From contig NC_069671.1 of NCBI RefSeq assembly GCF_027244095.1, forward strand, positions 5,160,001-5,224,000: a DNA stretch of 64,000 bases. Direction: 5' to 3'. The DNA is from Hemicordylus capensis (Eukaryota > Chordata > Lepidosauria > Squamata > Cordylidae). How positions within the stretch are numbered: position 1 is the stretch's first letter; each line of letters opens with the position of its first letter. The position numbers were made by a program, and so were the translations under genes. The notes beneath the pieces were generated by a model, which was not told where the DNA came from, did no database searches, and saw nothing but the letters and a program-made list of their open reading frames with translations. Below, piece by piece: positions 1 to 13,000 of the stretch.

Positions 1-46
1 CACTGTGGCAAGCGCCATCCTTCTCAGAAGACAGGACAGCCGGGGA
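1..46 (-). CDS. HIRA: HIRA exon 17 (5' part, cut by window edge)
   Basis: After the acceptor TTTGTGTTTCAG the frame reads [15 protein letters not shown]. This matches the SPAALTAEKEAMCLS position of human HIRA and is in phase with exon 16. Confidence 0.88.
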
Positions 47-702
47 CTGAAACACAAAAAGCCAACCAGTTAGTCAAGGCGCCAGATTTACATGCCCTTT
101 GCAAATTACGCAGCCGTTCTCAACAGGGGTATGCACGGGTCTTCAGACAGGGGGTCAGGAGGATTCCCAAGCAGATGATGTCCCGGCCGCGGATGGCTTA
201 CACCAGTGGGGCACCCCTGGTTGTTCCCTTCTATGGTGGTGTTTTGTTTTTGAAAAAGAGGGAGACAAAAAGAGGATGTGGGAACATAGGAGGCTGCCTT
301 CTACTGAGACAGAACCTTGGTCCATCTAGCTCAGCATTGTCTACCCAGACTGGCAGCGGCTTCTCCAAGGTTGCAGGCAGGGGTCTATCTCACCCCTATC
401 TGGAGATGCCCGGGGGCGGGGGGGGGGGGACTTGGAACCTTCTGCTCTTCCCAGAGCAGCCCCATCCCCTGAGGGGAAGATCTTGCAGTGCTCACATACG
501 GAGTCTCCCAGCCAAAAGCTAACCATGGCAGACCTGCTTAGCTCAAAGGGCAATTCATCCTTGCTGCCACAAGACCAGCTCTCCTCCCAGCTAGAGGTGA
601 GCAGATGCAAAAGGGGACGGCAGCTGAGATACAGGCTAAATTCCTCTTACTGAAATTACATAGGTCTTTAAAGTAGGGATGTGCACGAAGCAGTAGAGAG
701 CT

Positions 703-736
<34 letters not shown>

Positions 737-3700
737 CTTTAAGGAGCAGGGAGGGTGCTCTTACCCCACTAATGCTGTACCTAAAATTCTTGGTGTGGGG
801 TGGCAGCGTACCCTCTTGCCACCCTGGTCAGTGTCAGACCAGAAGTGGCACACGTCCACACACGAACACCGACCACTTCCGGTCTGATCAGGGTGGCAAG
901 GGGGTACGCTGCTGCCCTGCTCCGGCTGGGGGAACATGGTGGGTTGGGGGGGGTTAAAAGCACCCTCCCTGCTCCTTAAGCAGTAACATCCCCACCGCCG
1001 AATGTCCTAACCGGTTCAGCGATACGGAAAAGGACTGCCAAACCGGTTCACACACACACCCCTACTTTAGAGTAACACCTCAGTACTACAGGCAGATGTT
1101 GGACAGAGTTCCTTAATCTTTAACAACTGGGCAGAAGAAGGTGGTACTATGGGAGGTGTGACTTTGTTTTCATCCTGGCGTGAGAAGCTGCATTGCAAGT
1201 AATTCCCGCTTCTACCCAACTATTTCTGATATAGGAGTGTTGCCCTCCTCTGCCTCTGCTCATCCTCAAACAGTCCTGCTCAACTTTGGCCCCCCACAAC
1301 TGTTTTGGGGCTACAACTCCCATAATCCCCAGCCACAGTGGCCAATAGGCAGGGGTTATGGGAGTTGCAGGCCAACATCTGCAGGAGCGCCAAGGTGGAG
1401 CAGCCTTGTCCTAAAGAGACAAGGAGAGAAGAACTTAAGAGTTTTGTTTAAACAAGAGAAGTGGGCCCTGAATCTGAAAGAGCTGGGAGTCAACCGTTCT
1501 CCCCTCTCATTATTTATTAATTTGACATATTTTTATACCGCCCAAAACGCAAGTTCTCTGGGCGGTTCACAAGACAAGAAAAACAACCAATTAAAGATTA
1601 ACATATTTCAACAATCAAAACTGAAGAAGTTAAAACTATTAAAACTCAACTAAAACAATATCTAATTAAAAGCCTGGGTGAACAAATGCGTCTTGACTGC
1701 CCTTTTAAAAGTTGTAAGAGGTGGGGCGGCTCTTGTTTCAGCAGGAAGTGTGTTCCAAAGCCTCGAGGCAGCAATGGAGAAGGCCCGCCCCTGAGTTGTC
1801 ACCCAAGGAGCCGGTGGCAACTGCAGACGAACCGCTCCAGATGATCTCAGTGGGCAGTGAAGTTCGTAGCAAAGAAGAGGTTCTCTTACATACCCTGGGC
1901 CCAAGCTATTTAGGGCTTTATTGGTTATAACCAAAACCTTGTACTTTGCACAGAAGAGGAGTTCCCAACCCTTGGTTGTCCAGACACTATTGGACTACAA
2001 CTCCCATTAGCCCAGTGTGGCTGGGAATAATGGGAGTTGTAGTCCATCAGCATCTGGGGACCCAAACACCTGTGATACAGAAAACACTTGATGATGGTTC
2101 TCAGAAGGAGACAAGTGACATCCTGGCTACCTGAACGGTGAGCGTGACGGGCATGAGGCGAGAGTCCTTCCGAGGTCTGCCTTTCTTCTTCTTCTGCTCG
2201 ACGGTCTCGTTCTCAAGTTCCAGTTTGCGCTTCGAGAGCGACAGAGGCTTTGCTGGGATCTTTTCCTCGCTGTCGCTGCTGCTCTCCAGAATATCCCTGG
2301 GCTTGCTTTCCCGAATGGAGTTTGCCTCCTTCGCTCTGCAGGAGTGACAAAAAGGGTCAGCGGCATGGTTTAGTTGGCCAAAACAGTTGGGTGCTCTAAG
2401 CAAGAGGGGCGGCATCAGCGTTTGCACCTCCTGGAAGAGGAGGGGGAAAGCGTGAGGATGCCCTGTGAAGAGGCTGAGATATTTAACAAGTTCGACATAT
2501 GGGGAGGGAGGCCGGTTCCAGATTACGGAGTAGAGGCAGCTGCCGGTCCAGCTCAGCGTTATCTACTCTGACTAGCAGCAACTCTTTAAGGTAGAGATCT
2601 GCTCTGTTTCTCAAGCGGGGGCCACTTTTGGCAAAAGAAAGCCTTTCGTTTGAGAGCCATTTCCTACCCTGCTGACCTCCACACATCTTGTGCTTAAATC
2701 AAATCAAATCATCTTTATTACAGTCCAAGACCAGCATAAGATCGAACAGTAGGGCATGACGCAAAAAAATAAAATAAAATAATGAAAAGAAATTATGGAA
2801 CCATAAAACTATATTACTTCAAAACTACTACCCGAACCGGTTCCGTGCACATCCCTAATCTTAGGCGCTCGACTCCCCGAGGCTGACCCAGGATGGGTTT
2901 TTGCCTCGACGACTCCCTGCTCACCTGTCTACGGCGATCTGGTTTGTATGCGTGATGGCCGACGTCCCTGAGGTGGCTTTGGATCGCTCCGTGAATCTGG
3001 AATCAAACGCCTTCATCGGTTCTATCTTGGAAGGGGTGTTCAGCACAGAGGGAGATGATGCAGGGGGAGCAGGCGGAGCCGAGGTAGCATTTACACTAAA
3101 TCAAGAGAAGGGAGAGAGAAAAAGAATTGTGTTAGGGGAAAAGAAAAGAAAAAGATAGTGCTACAGGACTCCAGACACTAATGATACATTATGGAAGATG
3201 GAACTTCCTTGGTCTTTAGTTGTTTTAATTTGTTTTAATGTTTGCCCTGGTTCTCCAGGGTTTTTAGCTGTTTGAATGTTTAGTCAGTTTTATTCTGTTT
3301 TTATAGTTTTGATTTTAATTGTTCACTGGTTTTACTTGTTTTTATTCTGTTGTAAACCGCCCTGAGCCATTTTGGAAGGGTGGCATAGAAATCAAATCAA
3401 ATCAAAAAATAAAAAGGGGAAGAGTTCACACGTCACGCAGAACCACAGCTACATAGGAAGGTGCCTTATACCTGTTAGGTAAGTAGCCATCCTCACCGGC
3501 TCCAAAAAGGCAGTTGCTGTAGATTAGCAATTCAAAGTGTCCACGCTAGATCTCAATGGATCTCCTGGAACAAACCTAACTCTCTAGTTGCAGCACACAG
3601 TCAGAGGGCTAGAGGGTCAAGATATTTGTCATCCCTTCTCCACTGCTCTGATGCTATCCCTTTGAAATGTAGATTGCTAATCTCAGGGATTCAAACTTAC

Positions 3701-6700
3701 TTCTTCCTTCTCTCTCTCTTGCTACCTGCCCGCCTACCTGGCAACATGGCAAGTTTCTCTCCCTGCACCAAATGTGCAGAGAGGATGCAGAATCCATCTG
3801 CATCTAGTTAGATAGATAGATTAGAGATCCTAAATCCTCACTTTCCTATCTAGAATGGAGTTCCTTAATAAATGCCTTTTATATTGATTTGAAACTATGA
3901 ATTGGCTCCAAGTTACTTTACTCTCAGCAAACACGCATGCCTAACTAAATCCGCTGTGTATTGTGCCTCTGTGCACTCTGCTATATTGAAAAAGGAATTC
4001 TCTCACCACAGAGAATTTCCAACAATACCGAGGCAGACCACTGGTCCATCTAGCTCAGTGAACTGATTCTACTGAAGAGCAACGCATTTGATAATGCAAG
4101 GAGACAGGAGAGCTCTTTCTGCAAGGGCTCGTTCACACTTGCCAGACATCGATGGATGTTGGTGTGATCTGCAGCGACAAGGACATCGTGAGAACGGTAG
4201 AGATGAGAGCTTCTCTTGCCAATACTGACCCATCTTTGTTGACTGTGTCTTCGGTTGGTTTGACACTGACTGCCACGGGTTCCAAGGCAGGCTTAGAAGT
4301 GTGGAGGGAATTGGTTGCATTGTAATCTAATGACATGAGCTGATTCGTTTGAGAAGCCGACATCATGGAGCCGGCTAAGGATCCAGAAATGGGAATACTA
4401 TTGAAGAAAGCTGTAGAAAAATCCCTGTTTTTGTAAAGAGAAAAGGAAGCAAAGGTAATGTTAGCTTAAAGTACCGGGAGTGTATTCCTGCTCCCATGCT
4501 GGCTCAAAGACGCATACATTTTTAAAAACACAAAATCCATTATTGCACATAGCATGCCATTTGTAATAAGGCAAAATATCTGTATTAAATTCATATTTAT
4601 TCATCACCGCTCATTAACTGGTATCATCTTATTCTCAGCTACAGAGCAGAAAGAGAACTCTCATTTTTAAACATCTGATCTTAATAAATCTTAAAGTTTG
4701 CTGACTTGATCAGTTATCTGTTTGCACTAGATATACTGAACATGGAACGAACTGTGATATCACAAACCATGTTGGTCACATCAGCACTGTAAGTTTGTTA
4801 GTGTGACATCTTAAGGGGTTATACTATTGCAAATGCAGGATCAGGTTATCAGTTGGTAGGCACCACCTTGGGAGGAAAATTACCATCCAACCCTTACAAA
4901 TATGGCAATTCTCAGCTTCCAAAATACCTACATAGCTCACCCTTCTTACTAGCAGTCAAGTTCATTACTGCAAATGGCGACATATTTTAAGTGGGCGACT
5001 TTTGGATGCAGAACCTGCGACCAAATGACTGGCTTGTAAATAATGATTTAAGTCAAACTGTCACTACTGAGTAGATTTTGCCCCATGGATTATCTCCAAC
5101 TTATGCGGATTCAGTTTGTTCATCTTCCATTTTCACAATCAGTCCCCAACGTATGTTCCTAAAAGTCGCTCTTGGATCAGCAGGGAATGAAAAACTGAGC
5201 CGAGTGTACTCCACATGTTGATGAGACTACAGTCCCTGCATCTGGACAGCCTCGCTCAGTTTAACAATTATTCAGTATCGTGGGCAGAATGAAATCCTGA
5301 AGCATTCCGCAGATTGCCCTCATTCGGCAATTCCATATCCCATAACATTGACTGAGATTCATTCTCCCTTGTACATCTGAGATCTCTTCGACACTTTAAT
5401 TTTAAAAAGCCAAAACGCACGGTTCCTTGGAGAACTGCTGCCACTTAATCAGAGGCGTATCTAGGGAAAATAGCGCCTGGGGCAAACACTGAAATTGCGC
5501 CCCGTGTCCAAGCATCTGACACCCATCTTTCAGCTAACTTTACCATTATATCAGCTGAAAAATACAAGTCAAGCTCGTTAATCTTTTAATATTTCAAAAA
5601 CTATTTAGCAGTGGACTTAGCCAGACCAAAAAATGCTGGAAAACTACAAATTTCAGTATGTGGGGGCTCATGAAATACCCAAATACTACGTGGAGATGTA
5701 CTTGGAAAACTAAACAGAAGTGCCTGCCTAATTCTCTACTATGCATTGTAGCATCACTATTATAGAAGTTTTAAAAATAAATGGAGAATTTGACTTTTCC
5801 CTGAAAATAATTAAAGGATATGCAGAGTAAACTGTGTCACTGCTTGGAATAGTATATATTCTAGTCTTTCAGAAAGACAGTTAAAATGAGAGAAAGAGAG
5901 CAAGAAACTCCCAGTGGCCTTAATATTAAGGGTTTCACACTGATTCAAAGACAAACTCACCATTAATAGCCATATTATTAAGACATCACATTTAACTCAC
6001 TTATCACAAGAAGCAAAGTAAGAGCAAATGAATACAATCCTAGCTCTTAAGCGTCAGCTCAGTATTCACAAGCCCTGATTCTCTGTACATAGTGCCAATC
6101 TGAATATGTGTACAGTGACTTATATTATATATTATTATTTTTTTACCTGTAGCCCCTTTGGGGGGCTTCCTAAAGGCTGGGGGGGGTGTTTGCAAAGATT
6201 CCCCCTCCCCCCGCTGGCCTCTAGGGTCTTGCAGGGACCATTTGAGCATGTGCAGTGGCCGTTTTTAAAAATAATCTCTCTCTTTTTTTTTTTTTAAAGG
6301 CCACTGAAAACAAAATGGCCACCGCGCATGCTCAAATGGCCTCTGCAAAGCCTGGCATGACCTAGAGCAGGCATCCCCAAACTGCGGCCCTCCAGATGTT
6401 GCTGAACTACAACCCCCAGCATACCCAGCCACAATAAATTGTGGCTCGGGATGCTGGGAGTTGTAGTTCAGCAACATCTGGAGGGCCGCAGTTTGGGGAT
6501 GCCTGACCTAGAGCCTCACAGAGGCCATTTGAGCATGCACGGTGGCCATTTGTTTTTGGCAGCCATATTTAAAAAAAATTAATAATTTTACAAAATGGCG
6601 CCCCCCTTCAAGTGGCGCCTAGGGCACGTGCCCTACCTGCCCTACCCCTAGATACGCCCCTGCACTTAATCTCAGACTAGCAGCAGTTCACAAGTTGTTA

Positions 6701-9700
6701 CTGCGGAATGCCTTGAAATCAATGCGAGGTAAAATCCAACTTAATCGAATGCTAAATATTTTGAAAACAGAGAAACTGTGTCTTATCTCGGGAGAATGAA
6801 CACAGAAGACCACGAGATGGAAAAGAAAAACAAAGCCCTTCGCCATATACCCCGTGTCCAGCTGAGCTATGCAGAGCGGTGTAATCCTTCTCCGGCCATC
6901 AGCTGTCCGGGTCTCAACTTGCTTTTTCAAAAGATTCTGTTAGAAGAAAAGCGGTTATTGGAGCTTTTGCTTTACAATGGCTAGAAAGGTCTATCAGCAT
7001 AATAGGACCTAATGGGAAACTGTGCTTTACTCTCAACTGAAAGCTTTGAATATCTTACTCTTGTGCATAAAGAGGGAGGGGAGGGCGTGGGGAGCACGTG
7101 AGCTCAGGGCCAGAATCTCTTCAGGCTTCTAGCACTGAACCACGGTTTTACCATGCGGTATGCGTGTGCCCACTGATTCTTTTTTAACAGACTAGTCAGC
7201 TGTGTATGCTTACTGATCACACAGTGCCCCAGGTTCAAGATCTGAGCAATCCATCTTTATTATTACTACTACTTATTTGATTTCTAGATCGCCCTTCCAA
7301 AAATGGCTCAGGGCGTCAACTTGAATGTCAACTCCTGGTAACTGGAACATCTCCCTGCTAACTTAGCAAAGAGGCACCTTTTCAAAGTGGCGATTCTCTT
7401 TACTGAGCAGGGGGAGAGCAACTGGCCCCATCCATCCCCAGCACAGCATCCCTCCAGTGGCTGCTACTGGTGTCTGTCTTCTATTTCTTTTTAAATTGTG
7501 AGTCCCTTTGGGGACAGGGAGCCATCTTTATTTTATTTTTATTTCTCTACATAAACTGCTTTGGGAACTTTTGTTGAAAAATGGGATATAAATATTTGTT
7601 TAAAAACAAACTCCCATGTTGGAGAGGGCATTCTTGGAAAGGGAGCTGGCCTTGTGGTAGCACGCATGAGTTGTCTTCTTTGCTAAGCAGGATCTGCCCT
7701 GGTTTGCATTAGGACGGGTGGCTACAATCGAGCGCTGTCTGCTGGAAGACACTTCCCTCATGGGATGTGGCTCTAGAACATCTGCTCGCATGCAGAGGGT
7801 CCCAGGTTCAATCCCTGGCAGCATCTCCAGGTAGGGCTGAGAAAGGCTCCTGCTTGAATCCTTGGAGAGCCGCTGCCAGTCAGGGTAGACAATACTGAAT
7901 TAGGGCTACCAATAGTCAGACTCAGTACACAGAAGTATTCAAAAGGGCCAAGTGTGGAATAGGACGAACTAAAATCTGGCTGTGCAGACAGTTAAGATAT
8001 CCATAAGCTTTGCAAATGTGGAGAAGTGCTGCCTGATGCCTCTACCTTCCGAATGTCCTCCAAGCTCTCCCCGTTGACCATGCTGGCCACTTTCGGGGCT
8101 GCCGCGGCCGAGCCGGCTGCATCTCGCATCGCTTCGTTCTTTTGCTCCACCTGCTGCTGCCTTTGCTGGTACTTCAGCATCTCTGGATTCTCAATGATCG
8201 TGGTTGACAGATGTGCCTCCGTCATTATAGCTAAACTTTTACCATAGGTCGATTGATGGATATTGCTCTAAGAGATCGAAAAACATGAACAAGTTGTGGG
8301 CATTTTAAGGAAGAACCTCTGGGAGGAGAGCTGGTCTGGTGGCAGCAAGCGTGAATGGTCCCCTTTGCTAAGCCGGGTCCGCCCTGGTTTGCATTAGAAT
8401 GGGAGACATTCAAAGGGCGAGAATGTCAGAGTGACATTCCAACCTTATGGCTAACAGAGCGAGGCTATGGGAGGAGAGCTGGCCTTGTGGCAGCAAGCAT
8501 GAATTGCCCCCTTTGCTAAGCAGGGTCCACACTGGCTTGCATCTGAATGGGAGACTCCATGTGTGAGCGCTGCAAACTAGGGCTGCTCTGGGAAGAGCCC
8601 CTGCATCCTTTCAGGCAGAAGGTTCCACGGTTCCTCCCCGGTAGCACCTCCAAGGTCGGGCTGAGAGAGACTCCTGCCTGCAACCTCGGGGAAGCCGCTG
8701 CCAGTCTGTGCAGACAATACTGAGCCTGAGAGACTGAGGGGCGGACTCAGTAGAAGGCAGCTTCCTCTGTTCCTAACTGACAAACACAATAGTGCTGGCA
8801 GTTCATTGACGGCTAGCTCTGTTGGGGATAGAGCCATAGCTCAGTGGAAAAGCATCTCCTTGCATGAAGAAGGCCCCACGTTCAATCTCTGGCAGCATCT
8901 CCAGGTAGGGCTGGGAGAGGCTCCTGCCTGAAACCTTGGAGAAGCCGCTGCTGGTCAGTGTAGACAAGACTGAGCCAGATGGACCAAGGGTCTGCCTCGG
9001 TACAAGGGCAGCATCTGGAAAGGCTTTCTATTCATCTTTTGTGGGGTAGCGGTCAGTTTTGTGGGAGCGAGCATGAGTGGTCCCCTTTGGTAAGCATCAC
9101 CATTTGATGGGTGACTACCTGTAAGTGCTGCCTGCCAAAAGTTATTCTCCTCAGGGAATGGGATCGCAGCTCAAAGGCAGAGCATCTGCTCGGCATGCAG
9201 GAGGTCCCAGGTTCCATCCCTGGCAGCATCTCCAGGTCAGGCTGAGAAAGGCGCCTCCCTGAAACTCTACAAATCAGCTGCCAATCCAGGTAGACATCCA
9301 CTGAGCTAGATGGACCAATGGTGTGGCATCAGGGTAGCTTCCTATGTCCCCCACCAGTGAGTGGCTTTCATGATTTTTTAGGAACAAGCTATGGAGATGG
9401 AGGGTGAAACTCTACAGAAGTCAAAAGGTATTCAACACAATTCATATTCCAGGAAATAAGGAACACAACCCTAACAAGCCACGTTTTGCTTTGCCTGCTA
9501 CATTTTGCCATATACATTTTGTTAACACTAGGAGCCAAAACTTGTATATCCCAAACCATGTAGGTCCCCGGAATGACTTCCATGGGGCAGTTAAGAGTCT
9601 GGCTGTTGTGAACAGACACGATACGAGCCTCTCCCGGCCAACCCTGACGCGCCCTGTGAGGTCGTCTCAGGTGGGCCTTCTCAGAGTTCCAGGCCCAGGG

Positions 9701-10011
9701 GAGGTATGTGGGGCCCAGGGTCATGGGAGGGCCTTCTCTGTGGCAGCCCCCTCCTTATGGAACACCCTGCCTCCTGAGATCCGTAATGCCCCCTCCCTTC
9801 TGTCCTTTAAGAAGCTTCTGAAAACTTATCTATTTTACCAGGATTTTCATTTTTAACATGTGGGTGTGTGGGGTGTGTGTGTGTTTTCTTCCTCGCTGTT
9901 GTAATTTATGTAAACTGCCTTGAGTCTAAGGAAGTCAGGTGGTCAATACATTTGCTAGCCAAATGAATGAATGAATGAATGAATAAATAAATAAATAAAT
10001 AAATAGAATAC

Positions 10012-10044
<33 letters not shown>

Positions 10045-13000
10045 TTTTCAACACTTGTACAATCTGTGTTGAGTGCATACAGGGTACAAACCCCGTATGA
10101 AGGTACAGATATCCACACTATGGTGAACACGGGTACAGCAGAGGACTTCCTACCCGTCTCCTGCATTTCCGGGGGCCTGGCCCCAGCTTCCCTTTTAAAA
10201 TAAAGGCCCGTACAGTCATTCATGTTTAAGACGACAAGCTGAATTAAAAGTCCACCCCAAAGGAATACACAATACCTTCTCCTCCTCACTCAGCGGATCT
10301 CCAAGTTCATCCTGGGAAAAATCCAAAAATGCCACCGACCCGTCCATGGAACACACCAAGATGCCAAGGCCATTTAAGGTCCTGAAAAGCAAGAAGTCAA
10401 GGATTCTGATTAGTACAGTGGAAAGGAAAGCTCGTGCAGCTTGTGATTAGAATGGACGGCAAGGACTGGGGAGATCCAGGTTCAAGTCCTCACTCGGCCA
10501 TGACACTCACTGGGTGAATTTAGGTCAGTCCCAATCTCAGTCCAACACACCTCACAGGGTTGTTGTGAGGATAAAAGGAGAAGGAGAGACCCCGTGTATG
10601 GCACACCTCGGAAGGGTGGGATCCAGGAACAATTCAGAAACTTTTAAATAAAGTTATGCATCTTTGCTTAGCTTTTACATGGAAATACATCCAAACTTTC
10701 AGTTAATTAATTAATTAATTAAAATTATTACATTTCTAGACCACCCCATCCAAAGGCTCACAACAAGTTTTAAAAAGACAAAAACACGCACCATGTAAAA
10801 CACACTGCTTATAACAACATAAAAACAATTTTGGAACAGTTCAGAAGCATTTAAAACCGATTTAAAATACTTAAAACCAGTTGCTCTATTTATCAATGGT
10901 TTATCACCATTGCCAGCCACCCATTGACACTTCTTAGAGGAAGTTGTTTTCATAATTGCTTTCAACCACTAGGGGGAGCAACTGCAAATAAGAGAAAGGG
11001 AACACTCTGCGGCAGGTGAGAAGAAAAGCTCCCCCCTGTGGAGGGGAGGTATAATTGCACGACAGTTCCTCTTACAGGTCCGTGCCTTAAGAGAATGCCA
11101 GGTCTGTTAACGGCAGGCAGGCTACAACCACAAGGTCCACCCCCTGGAAGCTTGCCGCCAGTTTGCCACTAGCTCATTTTTCGGAGCCAAAATTGGCAGC
11201 CTTGGACTCTAAGGAAGCAGAAATGGAGGAGATGTTGGATCATGAGGGTTACCGAGGCTTCCTATAAATCATATAGGACCGCAACTCTTATGGAATGAGG
11301 AGGGTTTGAGAGACTTCGTGGGGATAAGTACGCAGCTGAGTAGACTTTGAGCCTTTTTAAACTGAGTAGACAGTTTAAAAACTTGCGTTTTTCGCGCTCG
11401 GAGCGGGAGAGAGGAATTGAGGACATGGTGGTCTCTAATGGCATCCATCTATGGGTTCATCTAACTGGATTATCCGCAGTTGAAGGACAAAGAAAAAGGG
11501 CTATGCATCTCCATGCCACTAAAATCTTCACTATTTTTCAAGTGGGGACCACTCTGGCAAAAAAAGCCCCACAAGCTTTTAACGCGAGAGCCATTTCTGC
11601 CTGTGCTGACCTCGGCACAGGACTGCCCTTTTTCAGTGCCAGGAGAGAGATGGATCCCCCACTTCAGAGCTCCAGGAGGAAAGCGCTACACTTCCCAGCA
11701 CACTACGCACACCTTTCAAGATGGCGCAGGGGCTCAAGACGGCTCCGTCATCCTTCAAGGAGCAGCAGCACCACCACCACCACCCCACTCTGGTCAGCAC
11801 CGTGAGAACGGCTCAGTCCACCGAGTGCCAGGGGGACTCTGTAGAGCAGAGGTGGAGTACAACCTGGGTTCCGCCAGATGTGGCTGAAAGACCACTGCCA
11901 TCACCTCCAGCCAGAGACACTCTTTCCCCTGGACTTCCAGGGCCCCCCCCCCAAATCCTCTTTAGTCTGTCCCAGGTCCTGCGGTTGCCACACAGCACCA
12001 TGCCATCAGCCCACACTGCCCCGGGAGGCTGAGCATGACGGTGCCCTGTGCCAGGTGGGACCTCTGCTTTAGAGATGGAGTGGGGAAAGAAATAGAGGAG
12101 AGGGGAAGATGTTAAAGTGCGTGTTGAAATGTTTCTGCTAATGCATATTTGCATAAATAGACCTGTTTTATATTCTTGTGAGTCCAGTTGCTGTTTGTCC
12201 CCTCAAGAACCCACGTGTTAAAAATACTGCATGTGTCATGGAGTGTGTGTGTGTGTGTGTGTAGGGGGATGATGCTTCACTTGCAGCAGTGGGGGGGACG
12301 GACCCTAAAGGCCTTTAGGTCCAGGCTCCAAGGTTATCTAGGTCAGGGATTCTCAGCGCTGGGTCCCCAGATGTTATTGGACTTCAACTCCCATAATCCC
12401 CAACCAGAAGCCAATGGGGTTGGGGATTATGGAAGCTGAAATTCAATAACATCTTGGGACCCAACATTGAGAATCCCTGACCTAGATGCACCTCTGCCCC
12501 CAACTAAAATGTATTGTGGCTGGGGGTGAACAGAATTGTAGTTCAGCAACATTGTAGTTGGGAACCTCTGCTGTAGAGCATGCCGCTTCAACCAAAGCGC
12601 CACAGAGGCCCAATAAACAGTTAGTCAGGGAGTTACATGTAGGGTTGGTGGTGGCCACCCCTAACCTCTGGGCCTTACAATGAAGGACACGGCCTTAATC
12701 ATTGGCTGGCCCATCACAGCCATGGCTTGAGCAAGCCCACTCAGAGAGCTACAAGGAGCCCCCAGCTGGCCCAATGGCATGAAAGCCAAATGGCTAACTT
12801 GCCTTAACCTGTAGATGGCTTAGTACAGGGGTGCCCAGCCTTGGACTACAACTCCCATCACCCCCCTGCCACAATGGAAAACGACAGGCCACGCTGATGT
12901 TAATCGGCATTCAGTGGGTGAGCAGGATTTCCAGGGACAAAAAAGCCGTCTTACCAGGAGATGTCCATGATTGACTTGTCAAATAGTTCGTGTATGACGA

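Noticed and set aside
1180-1653. 157-codon plus-strand frame
   Set aside because: It is built from a foldback MITE and an antisense LINE tail.
7640-9350. Possible 5S rRNA or tRNA genes
   Set aside because: The 5S-like and tRNA-like pieces are heads of dispersed SINEs. They are partial and joined to the common SINE body.
9960-10040. CRISPR-like or tandem array
   Set aside because: Plain microsatellites. No spacer-repeat structure anywhere in the window.
11347-11887. Two plus-strand frames of 135-152 codons as a gene
   Set aside because: No recognisable protein, no homologous splice structure. Only the patch at 11683-12032 is kept as a weak finding.
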